Shown: positions 33,178 to 44,235 of the stretch, in pieces
Layout of the letters: the number at the start of each line of letters is the position of its first letter
Position numbering within the stretch: the stretch's first letter is position 1
NCBI GenBank assembly: GCA_011503125.2
Contig: WWBZ02000016.1
Coordinates: forward strand, 2,356,001-2,420,000
Reading direction: 5' to 3'
DNA: 64,000 nt
Source of the DNA: Botryosphaeria dothidea
Lineage: Eukaryota; Ascomycota; Dothideomycetes; Botryosphaeriales; Botryosphaeriaceae
Position numbers and translations under genes: made by a program
The notes under the pieces: generated by a model
The model's database searches: none
What the model saw: only the letters and a program-made list of their open reading frames with translations
What the model was told of the DNA's origin: nothing

Positions 33178-33697
33178 GGTCTGACGTAAATATTTAACCG
33201 GTCTTGGCTCTGGTCTGAATTTTTTTCCCCCTTTTGATATGGACATGGGGATGGGAGTCAGATGTGATCAAGCACAAAGCCATGGAGTTTCACTTCGCCA
33301 AACGATGTAGGCTCCCTTCCGATGATGAGCTTCCAAAGAAATGAGGTTGTCCCATGCTTGTACGGTTTTCGGATGCAAAGGATCGAAGATTCTACGTCCG
33401 ATGTCTCGCTATCCGCACCCGGTTTCAAGGCAGGCAAACCTCAAACTTTAAGCCTCGTGAACGAAGGGAAGAAAGAGGCGTTTGATAAAAGGCCACACGA
33501 GCCAGTCTCGGCCTCGCACGTCGCCTGCCATGCCCTTTACGCTCTTGCCCTGCGTTGCCTCAAACAACACCACTCAACCACCAAGGTGCAGCCGCGTGCA
33601 TCGGAGGACGCGCTTCCTCGCACCTTTTTGCGGCAGCCTCACCACTCTGCCGCGCGACAAGCTCTGACAGCTCCGGCTTTCACTTTCTCTTACTAGC
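33178..33697. other. Gap between SET/MYND gene and proline-rich gene
   Basis: About 520 bp. A 124-codon frame (33322-33696) overlaps antisense frames and has no domain. Probably UTR and promoter. Confidence 0.5.
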
Positions 33698-34420
33698 ATG
33701 ACCACGACCTGCGTTCGCTTGGGCATGACCGACGTTGACGATGACGACGCTGCACCACTCCTGCCACACGAGATAGCCGCGCTCACGCCTCCGGCGCAGA
33801 GACCACAGGTAAAGCGCCTCATACCCACAATCGCACACGAGACACACGTGCGCGCAGCGTTACCGCTCCATCCACGCCCGCTGTCACCTCTCGAGCCCTT
33901 CCCAGCATTCGATCCCAGCATCGAACCGCCACCGCCCTCGCCCTCACCTCCACCGTCACCGAACCGCACGCCGCCTGCGCCATCGCCACCATCGCACCGG
34001 CACCAGCCACGCAACAACCGACCGACGAAGCCCGTTCCGCAGGCGAAACTCGTCCTCACTCCTCACCGCGAAAGCGACACCGACACCAACACGCCCGCCG
34101 CCGCCGTACCGTCCCTCTCGCGCGAAGACTTCCTCCCGTCGATGATCCGCTGCCACACGCTCTTCTCGCTGGCGGAGCGGCTGCCGTCGGGCAAAGCGCT
34201 CGGCCACCTGCGCGAGGCGCGCGGCATCCTGGGCGCGCTGGAGCTGAGCCGCACGCCGGGGCCGCAGATGATCCAGCTGTCCACCGACAGCTTGCGCAAG
34301 CGGTTGCGGGCGCTGGAGACCAGCGTGGCGGCGCGCGCGGAGAAGGAAGAGAGAGAACGAACGGAGAAGGAGCTCGACGAGAGGACAGTGCTGGTGACGG
34401 CGTGGTTGGGGGGGCTGTGA
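33698..34420 (+). CDS. Unknown proline-rich protein with a conserved-looking C-terminal helical region
   Basis: Single exon, 240 aa. MTTTCVRLGMTDVDDDDA is followed by a short hydrophobic segment, PLLPHEIAAL. Residues ~50-140 are a disordered Pro/Ser/Arg tract. The region from LSREDFLPSMIRCHTLFSL through ALGHLREARGILGALEL to DSLRKRLRALETSV is helical and coding-like. The end is a charged Glu/Arg helix. No domain is recognised. The composition suggests a nuclear or scaffold protein, but no function is proposed. A TC microsatellite begins 32 bp after the stop. Confidence 0.55.
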   Translation: MTTTCVRLGMTDVDDDDAAPLLPHEIAALTPPAQRPQVKRLIPTIAHETHVRAALPLHPRPLSPLEPFPAFDPSIEPPPPSPSPPPSPNRTPPAPSPPSHRHQPRNNRPTKPVPQAKLVLTPHRESDTDTNTPAAAVPSLSREDFLPSMIRCHTLFSLAERLPSGKALGHLREARGILGALELSRTPGPQMIQLSTDSLRKRLRALETSVAARAEKEERERTEKELDERTVLVTAWLGGL

Positions 34421-34448
34421 TGAGGCGGATCAGGAGGAATATAGACGG

Positions 34449-34451
<3 letters not shown>

Positions 34452-34494
<43 letters not shown>
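34452..34494 (+). repeat. (TC)n microsatellite
   Basis: 43 nt of uninterrupted TC in the presumed 3' UTR of the proline-rich gene, followed by a T-rich run. Confidence 0.95.
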
Positions 34495-34500
<6 letters not shown>

Positions 34501-36212
34501 TTTTACTTTTTGCTGGACAATACCCGAGTGTTGGAGTGTGGCGGATTTTGGGGGGAGCAAGGGCTGAAACCGAGCGAGGCAAAACAAACTTCTGGGGCTG
34601 GCATTTGGTGGATGACAGGTGGACGACAGAACTTGGGCTACTGCGGCGGTGGCGGCTTCGGAGGGCGATTAAGGTGCGTGTGGATTCTTAGTGGAGAGTC
34701 GAAGCATCCGGCTGGACGAAAGCGTACAGTGGCGTGGCAAGGGTAAGACTAGCTATAGTCCTGCAGCAGATCGAAATACCGAGGATTAACATATGGCAAT
34801 GAGTCTGCATGGCAAGTTGACGCGTTCGTCTGAAGATGTATGTTCAGATATATTGGTGGAGTCTGCGTCTTCAACGCCCTATAAATAGCGATGGGATGGC
34901 CGTGATAATGCTGAAAATGGCCCGCGAGTTTCTATGTTGTTGTGCGACAAGAGCATGGTGGCGACGGTGGCAGGTGGCAGGTGACACGCAGGATAGACAT
35001 ATTGTAGAGGCTGATCAAAAACAAGGAGCGACAAAAGCATGAGGTTGCTGCTCAGCGGATGTTTTAGAGGGAAAGAAGGTGAGGGTCGTGTTTTGCCTAG
35101 ACAGGAAGCGACAGGCACAGCGATGCTGCCTCGCGTGAGGGTTGAGGCAAAAGATCGGCTGGGCTCGTCGATTGGTGTTTGTGTTTTTGGCCCCCCCGGC
35201 CAGCATGCAAGGAACAGCAACGCTATCGAAGCAATCTCCGCGTATGGTCTGCATGATCGGGTCGCACAAGCAGATGGGCGCACGCCTGAGCCGGGAGGCA
35301 ACAAGAGGCCAAGCGGCATGTTCCTCAGCACAGAAGAAAGAAGGAAAGAAAGAAGCGAGCGGGCGATGCGGTGACCTCACGCCATGCCTTGCTGGCCGTC
35401 TCCACAGCTCGTCTTCGCGCCCGAGCGCAAAGGTTCGGCAGTCCGTCCAGCGGCGGCTTGGGCAGGCTCCAGCGCCGCAGGATCGCGACTCGACCGACCG
35501 GCCAAACACGAGGAGGGCGCCAGGGCTGATCCTGACCCCGACGCTGCCGTTATGGGAACCCGCGGAAATTGCGCCCAACTCGACAGCGCCACCGCCGCAA
35601 TGCCTGCGAGCTGCCCGTCATGCCATTGCGGGCGTATAGCGGCGTCGGCAACGCGCATCTTCACGGCGGCTGAGCACCCGCTAGGCGACGGGGCGACAGT
35701 GGAATTGAGGCGGCATCCAGATCAGGACATGGCACATACGCGGCATTGCTACCCAGCAGGGCAGCATTGGCCTTGGTGGCCCCTTTCCCCCGCGGGAGGC
35801 TAAATGCAACCTTAAGTCAGTCAGTCGCGATCCCTGCTAGCCCTCAATGCTGCCAACTGTGCTCCGCCTGGGGGGACGGCTGGCTGGTGATCCTCCAGCG
35901 GCCGCCATTGGATCTAGCCGCCTCCATCCACGCTCTGTTGCGTGCTGTTGGCTGAATCGCCGGTCACGCTCATTAGAAAGAAATTTCCTTGGCCTTGATC
36001 TGTTTCCATTCCGCCCACATTCTTCTACCGCCGCCGCCGCACCATCTCACCATCATCCACCACCTCCGTTCTTTCTTCAGGACAACAACACTGAGTAAAT
36101 ACACCTACTCGTCCTCGCTCGTTGACTTTGTGTCTGCTCCTCACTTCCTCACCACACCACTACTCTTTTAATTCAACCACTCGGTCAACCGCATCCCACC
36201 GCATCATCCACC
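34495..36212. other. Gene-poor gap upstream of first GPI-protein gene
   Basis: About 1.7 kb. Overlapping open frames on both strands at 35.0-35.8 kb have no domain and cancel each other. C/T-rich tracts at 36.00-36.19 kb directly before the ATG at 36213 look like a promoter and 5' UTR of a highly expressed fungal gene. Confidence 0.5.
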
Positions 36213-37035
36213 ATGCGCTTCTTCCACACTGTCGTTGGCGCTTTCGCCCTCATCTCGAGCGTTGTCGCTCAGACCGCTCCGTCGCTCGGTTTTACCAGCG
36301 CCCCTTCCTCTGTCCGCGCCGGCCAGACCTACACAATTGAGTATGCTGCTCCGGCTGGTCAGCCCGTCACCATCACTCTGCGCAAGGGCGCTTCCAACAA
36401 CCTGGATACCATTGGTGCCCTGACCAGTAAGTTTGTTTCCGCCCAAGGCATCCGTTTGGCCTGCTAACACGCGAATTGCAGCTTCTTCGACCGGTGGCTC
36501 CTACCAGTGGACTGTGTCCGAGAGCCTGTCCAACGGTGACGACTATGCTCTTGAGATCAGCCAGGGCAGCTCCGTCAACTACTTTGGTCCCTTTTCTCTC
36601 TCCGGCAGCTCTGCTTCTGCCTCTGGCTCCAGCTCCTCCAGCGCTGCCGCTACTTCTTCTAGCGCCAGCGCCTCTGCTTCTGCCTCTGCCTCGGAGAGCT
36701 CGACCATCACTGCCAGCGCTTCGCTCTCTTCTGCTGCCTCTTCGCTGTCTTCGATCATCTCGGCCGCCAACTCTACCCTGGCTTCCCTTACCAGCCTGAA
36801 CGCCACCATCACCAGCAGCAACGCCACCACTACTGCCTCGTCCAACAGCACCACCACTCTGCGCACCTCGACTGCCACCTCGACTGCCGAGTCTACTGGA
36901 TCCACCTCCACCCGTGGCTCCTCGACCGCCAGCTCCACTGGCAGCGCCCCTACTTCCGGTGCCGCCATGCCCAACATGGCCAGCCCTGTTGCGCTCATTC
37001 TTGGTGCCGTTGCCGCCATCGTCTTCCTCAACTAA
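36213..37035 (+). CDS. Kre9/Knh1-like Ser/Thr-rich GPI-anchored wall protein (paralogue A)
   Basis: Exons 36213..36426 and 36482..37035 give 255 aa. A signal peptide (MRFFHTVVGAFALISSVVA, cut before QT) leads into a Kre9/Knh1-type beta-sandwich. It has FTSAPSSVRAGQTYTIEY, VTITLRKGASNNLDTI, GSYQWTVSESLSNGDDYAL and EISQGSSVNYFGPF. A long Ser/Ala/Thr stalk, probably O-mannosylated, carries several N-x-T/S sites. The end, GSAPTSGAAMPNMA plus a hydrophobic tail finishing in VFLN, is a GPI-attachment signal. Such proteins are cell-surface or wall-linked and related to those acting in beta-1,6-glucan assembly. The 40.4-kb gene is its paralogue. A G21 run follows the stop. Confidence 0.85.
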
Positions 37036-37078
37036 GGGACTGTCCGCTAGTCCTCGTCGCATTCGATGCGCGCATGCA

Positions 37079-37099
37079 GGGGGGGGGGGGGGGGGGGGG
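37079..37099 (+). repeat. G21 homopolymer
   Basis: 21 consecutive G residues 44 bp after a stop codon. Exact length may be affected by sequencing error. Confidence 0.9.
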
Positions 37100-38339
37100 C
37101 AGCATTTGAGCATTTCACGGCGAATGGCTTCACATGGCTCTTAATTTTATGATGTAACTGCGCTTTTCACGATATCTGAACGCTACGGCTCGGTCATTAC
37201 CCTTCAGGGTACAATCACCGGTTAGGGAAAACTGGATGCCGCCATGCCTATTAATTGCTATTCATGTATAATCTCTATTCTTCAAGGCAACGCTACCCGC
37301 GTTCGCCACTTTTACGTCGTTGATAATAATCGAAACGCTTCGAAAAAGGAACTTCTCCCTTGCCTCTTTTTCCTTGTCCCCTCGCCTTGAGAGCGAGGTG
37401 GAAAGGCTCGACGCTCGCCACCTTGTGTGACCATTCCGTTTCGAAACAGACAATGCCGTATGACGTTACATTCATGGAAAACGCCCAGTGATGCTGTTGT
37501 GCGTTTCCAGGTTGGTGGCGGTCGAAGGTATAGAGTCAGGATCGAAGTTCTCTTAACCGGAGGATCGATCGCTTGGAAGAAACGATCCGGACACCTCGTC
37601 GGACAATAATAGACACCAGGCACTAAACCCCGGACGAACGCAAGCACGCCTGAACGGCGTTTGTTCCCTTCCTGGCCATCCTTAACCGTTTTTCTCGATA
37701 ATAAAGGTCTATGTTTACTATCTGGAAGACCGCCGTCTCGACCAGGTCTGCTATTTGCGCAAAGTCTTAGCATACAGTCTTGGTGGAGCCTGGCTGCCTG
37801 GCTGCAGTCAATCCCAACGGCGCTCAAAGCAGGCGATGCATCTGATCCTGCGCTTCCTTCCCCCTTTTTTAACCGGTCTGCGCATCGCACGTCGTACAAG
37901 GCCGCATTTGCTTCCTGCACCCCACTATATTGCTCTCGTGACTTTCAACCGCAAAGACGATTCGGCAATACCGGGCTCTCGCAACGCGTGAGGCCATGAT
38001 GTGATTTGGAGCGAGCAGCGCTCGCCAACTGTACGCGACGTGGGAGCACAAGGAAAAGGACCCCTCTCTCTCTCTCTCTTTCCCGTGGGCGCCCTTACAT
38101 ACTTGCCTCTATGGTCGAGTCTGGCCACCTGCAGTATGGTTTTAGTCTCAAAACAGAGGCAACAGTTGGGGGGCGTAAACATGCATGGGAAAGCTGAAGG
38201 CATGGCTGAAAGTAAGTGTTTAGGGAGAATAAAAAAACATGATCGAGTTGAAACGCCCAGCACGCATATTTTGCCGTCGCGAGGAATTCCTGATGGCCTA
38301 GGCCTCGCATGTACGGTTGCCATACAGCTGCACCGCGCT

Positions 38340-38340
<1 letters not shown>

Positions 38341-38385
<45 letters not shown>
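38341..38385 (+). repeat. (CA)n microsatellite
   Basis: 45 nt of uninterrupted CA dinucleotide repeats in non-coding DNA. Confidence 0.95.
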
Positions 38386-38386
<1 letters not shown>

Positions 38387-40439
38387 ATTTGCCCTGCGTC
38401 GGGCCGGCACCCCCCGCAAGCGTGCAGCAAAAAACCCCAAGATCTTCACCTTCCCGAGCGAGCGCGATCCTCCCCACGCCAATCGCGTGCTCTCCTTCCT
38501 GTAACGTCACGATGATGGAATACCTCGTGCGTGGCATTCGATCGATGACCCTTTTGCCGCCCCTTTACCCCAGGGTGATGTGCGCGGCTGATCTTCCTCT
38601 TCTCCTGCCTTTCTCTTTCCTGATGGGTGCAAAAAAACGGCATGGGGTTCGCAGATTGCGACAGCATTGCGTGCTGCGCGCGCGCGCTCGTTTATCGAGA
38701 GCGATAGGGAGGGAGCGATACGAGGCCCTTTCCGTGTGGAGGATTGACACGAAGCACGGGGTGTGGGCAAATCGAAGAAAACCCTAATAAAAAAGAAACT
38801 GATCGCACGCGGGACACTCGTCAGCAAGGAGGGTACCGATGCGGTGTTGTCGAGAAGAAAGGGTTCATGCTGGAACGTTGGACGGAAGGTCCATCGAAGA
38901 ACGGTACGCCGTTTCGCGCAAAAAAACTCAAGCTAGCGAGCATGAGAGCTTGAGTCTGACTCTTGGGCCCATGTGCCTCTCGGCATCCGTATCGTTTATG
39001 AGCATCGCCAGTAGCGAGACGAGAGAACTGACTCTTCTGTCGCACCATCGTCATCATTCATCTCTGCTCTCTTGCCTGCCGACATCCGGTCACGATGCAC
39101 GGCAGCGCCTCACCATCATCACCAGTTCGTCGCCCCTCAAGAAAATGCCTCTCGCTCTCGCCCTCCTGGCCAGCGCGCGGAGCCATCCCCTTGCCTGAAG
39201 CCCCGTCCCTCCCTCGGCGCCGACGAACGAGCGGAGAGCTGTGGCGCTAAGGCAGGTACCACCGACAACCGACGGGCGGCGGATATAGCCAAGATTAAAA
39301 GCCAAAAAGTCCAGGCACTAAACCACTGGGCGGACGGGCCCTCGTTGGCCCAAGCGAGCCTCAATGACAAAAAATGCCCCGTCGCGTTACTTGCTTACCA
39401 CATGCTGGAACAAAAAGTCCCGCTCGACTGCTGTGCCGCAGCGAATAACACCGATGGTAGTGTCAATTGCCCCTTTAATGATGGGGTGCACAGCAGAAAG
39501 CACACCGCCGCTGTCGATGGTGGGGAAACAAGGTAAGCGCCCAGCGGACGAATGGGGACGAAGGAAAGTGGAATAGGGGAGCGAGAGCGCCACATTGGCT
39601 GTTCGACGACATCTGGGGGCGGCGCATGCCCTGCGCTAGGCAGTGGAGGTGCGATCCTTCACGATAGCCTTAACAGCTGAAGAAAAAAGAGGCGCTGTTC
39701 ACTGTTTAGACCACACTCACGCCCTCTGCGCCTCTGTCGCCTGGATTCGACCCCTTTTATTTGAGCTTCGCGAAACGCCAGCGTGGTACAGTACCTTCGG
39801 TGACTCGGCACCATCGGCTAAGAATGCTTGGTGATGTTGCTCTTTTCCTGAGGGAAATGGAGCGGAGGCGGCGGCGGCGCCCCCATTGATAATATCGCGA
39901 CGCGCTACGCTGAAAGTAGGCCGGCCCGCACGCACCAACCACCCTCCGGACGTTATCTTGACTTGTTAATCCAATTTTAATCCATGAGGACGATCTGGAA
40001 GCCGGGCGGTAATCTAAGCTAGGCTGCTGGGCAGCGGCAGCGTGAGTCTGCCTGCCGCGGCGGGGAAAGTGAATATAGAAAGGCCCCGGTTCGCCCGCTT
40101 TCTCAATTTCTTCTCTTTTCTCTTTTCCCTGGTTGCAATTGCGTCCGCTGTTGGTTGACCGTCCGTACCTAATACACCTGACCTTTCGTCCTTCTTTTAT
40201 TCTCGAACGGCAACCGTCCCATCATTTAGACCCTTGTTGGCCCAGCACGATCCGCTCTTTCGGTACAACCTCCTAGTCGCCTTTCGGTAGTGCGACTGTT
40301 CCCTGGAAAATCGAGCATTCTTTGTGTGCCTTGTCGACATCATAGCAGCGCGTGCCTGTACTCGCCCTACTCTCTTAATTAGTCGAAACCACCTGTCGAA
40401 CCTACCCGTCTCAAACCAAAACTTCTCCACACCGTCAAG

Positions 40440-41377
40440 ATGAAGTACACCGTCACCAGCATCTTCGTTGCCGGCTTCGCCGCCCTGGCCTCCGCTGCCG
40501 AGAACGCCTTCATTGTCCCGACCTCGTGAGTTACCATCCCGTCTCGCCATTGTCCTGTCACCTACCTGGCTGGCCATTGCGCGGAGGCGCACGCGCATAC
40601 CTGCTGCAGTCCTGCTCACATGCCTTCCAGTGGCTTCTCTCCCGTTGCCGGCAAGGACATCGCTCTCAACTGGGATCCCACCGCGGGCAAGACCGTTACC
40701 CTCGTCCTGCGCTCCGGCTCCAGCAACAACCTGAAGGAGGGTTCTCCCATTGCCGGTACGTCCTCGTCCCCTCCAAAGTGGCGCGCAAATCAATCCTCGC
40801 GCACACAAAAATTTTTGCGCCCCCCCCCCATCCATCCCAAGCTCTTATACTAATCCCCCAAATAGAGAAGATCCAGAACTCCGGCAGCTACACCTGGTCC
40901 GTCCCGTCCGACATCGTCCGCGGCTCCGACTACACCGTCGAGATCATCAACGATGACGACCCGTCCGAGACCAACTACTACCCCTACTTCGTCATCGACA
41001 GCACCGTCACCGTCGCCTCAACCACCATGAGCACCTACACCTACGGCGCCGCCACCACCTCCCCGGCCGCCACCAGCGCCAAGCCCGCCTCCTCCACCGG
41101 CAGCGCCTCTGCCTCTGGCTCCTCTGCCTCCGCTTCCGACTCTACTCTGTCCACCTCCACCAAGTCGGCCTCCGCTTCCGCTTCCGCTTCGGTCTCTGCC
41201 AGCGCCTCCGGCAGCAGCAGCGCCTCGCGCACTGCCTCGTCCACCTCGAGCAGCAGCACCAGCGGTTCCTCGACCCAGTCTGCCTCTGGCAACGCCCCGA
41301 CCAGCGGCGCGGCCGCTAACCGCGTTGCTGGTGGTCTGGCCCTCCTAATTGCTGCTGGCGCTTTCTTCGTCTTGTAA
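40440..41377 (+). CDS. Kre9/Knh1-like Ser/Thr-rich GPI-anchored wall protein (paralogue B)
   Basis: Exons 40440..40525, 40631..40755 and 40866..41377 give 240 aa. The signal peptide is MKYTVTSIFVAGFAALASAA. The Kre9/Knh1-like domain has GKDIALNWDPTAGKTVTLVL, RSGSSNNLKEGSPIA, then GSYTWSVPSDIVRGSDYTV and YYPYFVIDSTVTV. A Ser/Ala stalk ends in GNAPTSGAA and a hydrophobic GPI-type tail (ALLIAAGAFFVL). Order, length and the APTSGAA motif match paralogue A 3.4 kb upstream, but there is one more intron. Both introns (105 and 110 nt) are long for this window, and the second contains a C10 run. Confidence 0.85.
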
Positions 41378-42066
41378 ACGAATTGAAGAAAAAAAAAGCG
41401 TCGTAATTGGTCTTTCGGAAGTGTAAGAGTCCGTCAAGGAGGAGAATGTGCTGCATATTGGCAATGAGTTTTCTGTGTTTAATGTGTCCATCGTCTATTC
41501 GATTCTTGGACCGCGGCGCTTTAGCTCCGGGGTTGGTTTATTAATGGTGGCTTGACGGGTTATGCTTTTTATTGGTGGTGGAAGAAGGGAAAGGATTGGT
41601 GTGCGGAAGGGACTTGATACCCCCCGATGCGAAACAACTTTCGTCATTCAATTTTCGACGGATCTGTACGATCATAGGGAAATCCGATTCGGATGAGCAA
41701 GTTTTAGAGAGATTCAACAACTGGCGCCATCTGCCTTGTACGTTTATGCTCCGCGGTGTGGTCCCATGTGACATGCAGGCCCAGTGTTATGATGAATGTG
41801 TGTGAAAGCTGGCTGACAGAAAGCAAAGACGAATCAAACGGAGAAAGGATCAAAAGGCCAGGAAACGCGCTCAATCGCCCGATCTTGCTGGCATGTAGAT
41901 TGCTTGCGCAAAGGTGTTGTCTGACTTGCCTCGCGTAGAGTGGTTGCCTGCATGAAGTGTGCGCAAGGCTAAAAGGTCTTGTTCCTGCATCTCCGCGGAG
42001 CCATGGGAGGGTGTAAGCAGCACCCGAGTGGGTGGTCCGAAAGCGACGTGTGAGGTTCAAGGTGGT
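41378..42066. other. Gap downstream of GPI paralogue B
   Basis: About 690 bp of 3' flanking DNA. Short antisense frames only; nothing recognised. Confidence 0.5.
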
Positions 42067-42738
42067 TCAAATTATGTCAGAAATTGCATCATAACCGGCG
42101 TGGCCAGTCGCTGTTTTTTCATTGGTAAGAAGAATATAGGGATTGAGAAAGGAACACTCCGAGCGGAAGGCTAGCCGACCCGCAACGACGGCGCCGCCCG
42201 ACGTGACAGAGAGGTTCTTGCTTCTCTTCAGAGGGGGGAAGGACCCTCCCTGCGAGGTAGAAACTCTGGGGTAATAGAAATCCGAGGCAAGGTCATGTGT
42301 GCCGCATGGCAGCAGGACGTGGCTGAGGCTGGACTTGTAGTTGGTGCGAAATGAGCTTGGCTTTTTTGGCTCCTTGTGCACATCGTCCACAGCGCCGTTA
42401 ACGCCCATGTCCGGCCTTCGAGAATAAGGCCCGTTTACCGCGTTGAGGGGAAGGACAAAGAAATTGTGGAGCCCATGCGCTGATGAGGCCCCGCCCGGAA
42501 TCACTACGCCGTCATCAATTCCCGGGTCTGTCTCCTCGTTGGGAAACGTAAGCTTCTCGAGGGTCCCTTCCTCTAGGCTATCGTCGTTGCTCAGGACGGA
42601 AATAGCAAAACGGCTCCACTGATGAGACAGACACCTGGCCGGATCCCATTATGGTGGTGACACCGCAATTCTGTGCACGTCTCGGGCTTCGCGGAAAGCC
42701 TCCACACCTCCACTGATGAGACGCCGCTTGGATCTCAT
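42067..42738 (-). CDS. Possible unknown protein-coding ORF
   Basis: The reverse-strand frame is open for about 190 codons down to the stop at 42067, with balanced composition including SVLSNDDSLEEGTLEKLTF, DDGVVIPGGASSAHGLHNFF and CGTHDLASDFYYPRVS. It lacks an ATG near its beginning. An upstream ATG (42738) opens MRSKRRLISGGVEAFREA. A GTGTCA...CATCAG intron of 45 nt would join this exon to the long frame in phase 0. The protein would be about 200 aa with no recognised domain, signal or membrane segment. The model is speculative, and the alternative is a chance frame. Confidence 0.3.
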
Positions 42739-44235
42739 TCGGAGGAGTGCTCAGCGGTCATTTGGCGTTTCGAGAGCGTAGTGGAATCCGGGGAAGGCGT
42801 CATGTGATGCAGCAATGAGCGGTTCCTGGGGGCTGCTCGGCTGAACGTGGTCCTTTCAAATGGCGAACGGACACGCACGCATCACGCACGCATCAGGCGC
42901 GCGCAGCCTCCTCCTTTCTCTTGCCCTTGCATCACTTGACACATACAAACGCCTCCAGACGGCCAGTGCCAGCGCATTCAGGGCGGCGCTGTGCGGGGAA
43001 AGGAGGAAGCTGTTACTCACGATTTTCTCTGGTACCTGACTAGGGCAGGAGGCTAGCGACGGAATCGAGCGTGTTGAGGCTCACGCGGGCGTGGTTGGTG
43101 GCCTCTGGCGGCTCTGGAAAGATGGGCTAGAGCATGATGGTAGTGTTATGCGGGGAAACCTGGGGTGCCGGTGGACGGGAGGGATGATCCGGCACGATTG
43201 CCTGCACGCCAGCGACGGCGGTGAGGCTCGGGCGGCGCGCTGGCCAGCGGGTACGGACGGCTTTGGATTTCTGTTTGCTAAGGGGAAGCAGGTGAGCGGC
43301 ATCGCAGCAGCTCGCGCCAGAGTGAGGTGCGATGGCGGGCGCACAGCACCGCAGCGGTCCGGCGTCGGGCGGCATCGCGGCGAAAAGGGCTGAAAATTTG
43401 GAGCTCGGATGACGCAAAAGCTTGATAGTGAAGGGATTTCAGCTTTGCATCATGGGCGACGCGATCAGAAGAGAGGCGAAGGCCGCAGCGGCGCCGAGCG
43501 GCGGCCGCTGGCTGAGTGCTGAGTCACCGCAGCGGGCAGCGACTGCCTTCGCCGCGATCGCAGCTCTGCCGTCGCTGCCTCTTCAATTGCACGCATCGCC
43601 ATTCGCGGTGCAGGCGCGACTCAGGCGGCCTTACGCAATACTGCAGGCGCACGCTTGGCCCGAGTCTCGCCAGAGCCCCGTTTCCGTACTGTGCAGTTTC
43701 CTGGGGGTAAGCAGAACTCGCTAGCGCCCAGGATCTTTCCCTTTCGGGAATTTAATGGGGGTAAGAGGAATTCGACAGCAAGAGCACCTTTGCACCTTGT
43801 GATCACCCTCTCGTCGACGCTGTGCCCCGCGTGCGCCGACGAGCCATGTTTTCTGGCCGGCGCCGCAGCCCGCCAAGCCTTGCAATGCCTTCCATCGCAC
43901 GAGCGCCAGCTCCGTCCGCGTGGCGCCAGGCTCGTCTGTCCGCTGCACTCCCTCTCCCGGCTGACTCCCAATTCCTGACAATGGGTCCCTGCTGCTGCTC
44001 CAGCTTGACTAACCGCTGCTCAGCGCCCGCCCGTGCGGGAAACCGTTTCACTGTGCCTGAAAGGGTCTTTCGGTGTCGTCCTGGCGGGTGATATAAAGCC
44101 CCCAGAGCCACCCTCCTTGGTCCACCTTGCCACCCTTTGTTTGACGACCCTTCACCCATCTGAAAAAAAAAACATCATCTCCCACCTGCCTGCCTACCGT
44201 GACCACACCACACACCACTTAGACGGACGAATCCA
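42739..44235. other. Gap upstream of the F-box/LRR-like gene
   Basis: About 1.5 kb. Overlapping open frames on both strands at 43.1-44.0 kb lack domains. The 3' end holds the next gene's promoter with a TATA box. Confidence 0.5.
44092..44097 (+). promoter_or_regulatory. TATA box of the F-box/LRR-like gene
   Basis: TATAAA 139 bp upstream of the ATG at 44236, in a C/T-rich leader region. Confidence 0.55.

Larger units (their letters stand above)
37036..40439. other. Gene-poor 3.4 kb between the two GPI-protein genes
   Basis: No supported gene. Contains a G21 homopolymer, a (CA)n microsatellite and short CT runs (38066-38081). Open frames near 37.3-37.9, 38.3-38.8 and 39.1-39.5 kb occur on both strands without domains. 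A C/T-rich stretch at 40.10-40.14 kb probably belongs to the promoter of the second GPI-protein gene. Confidence 0.5.
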
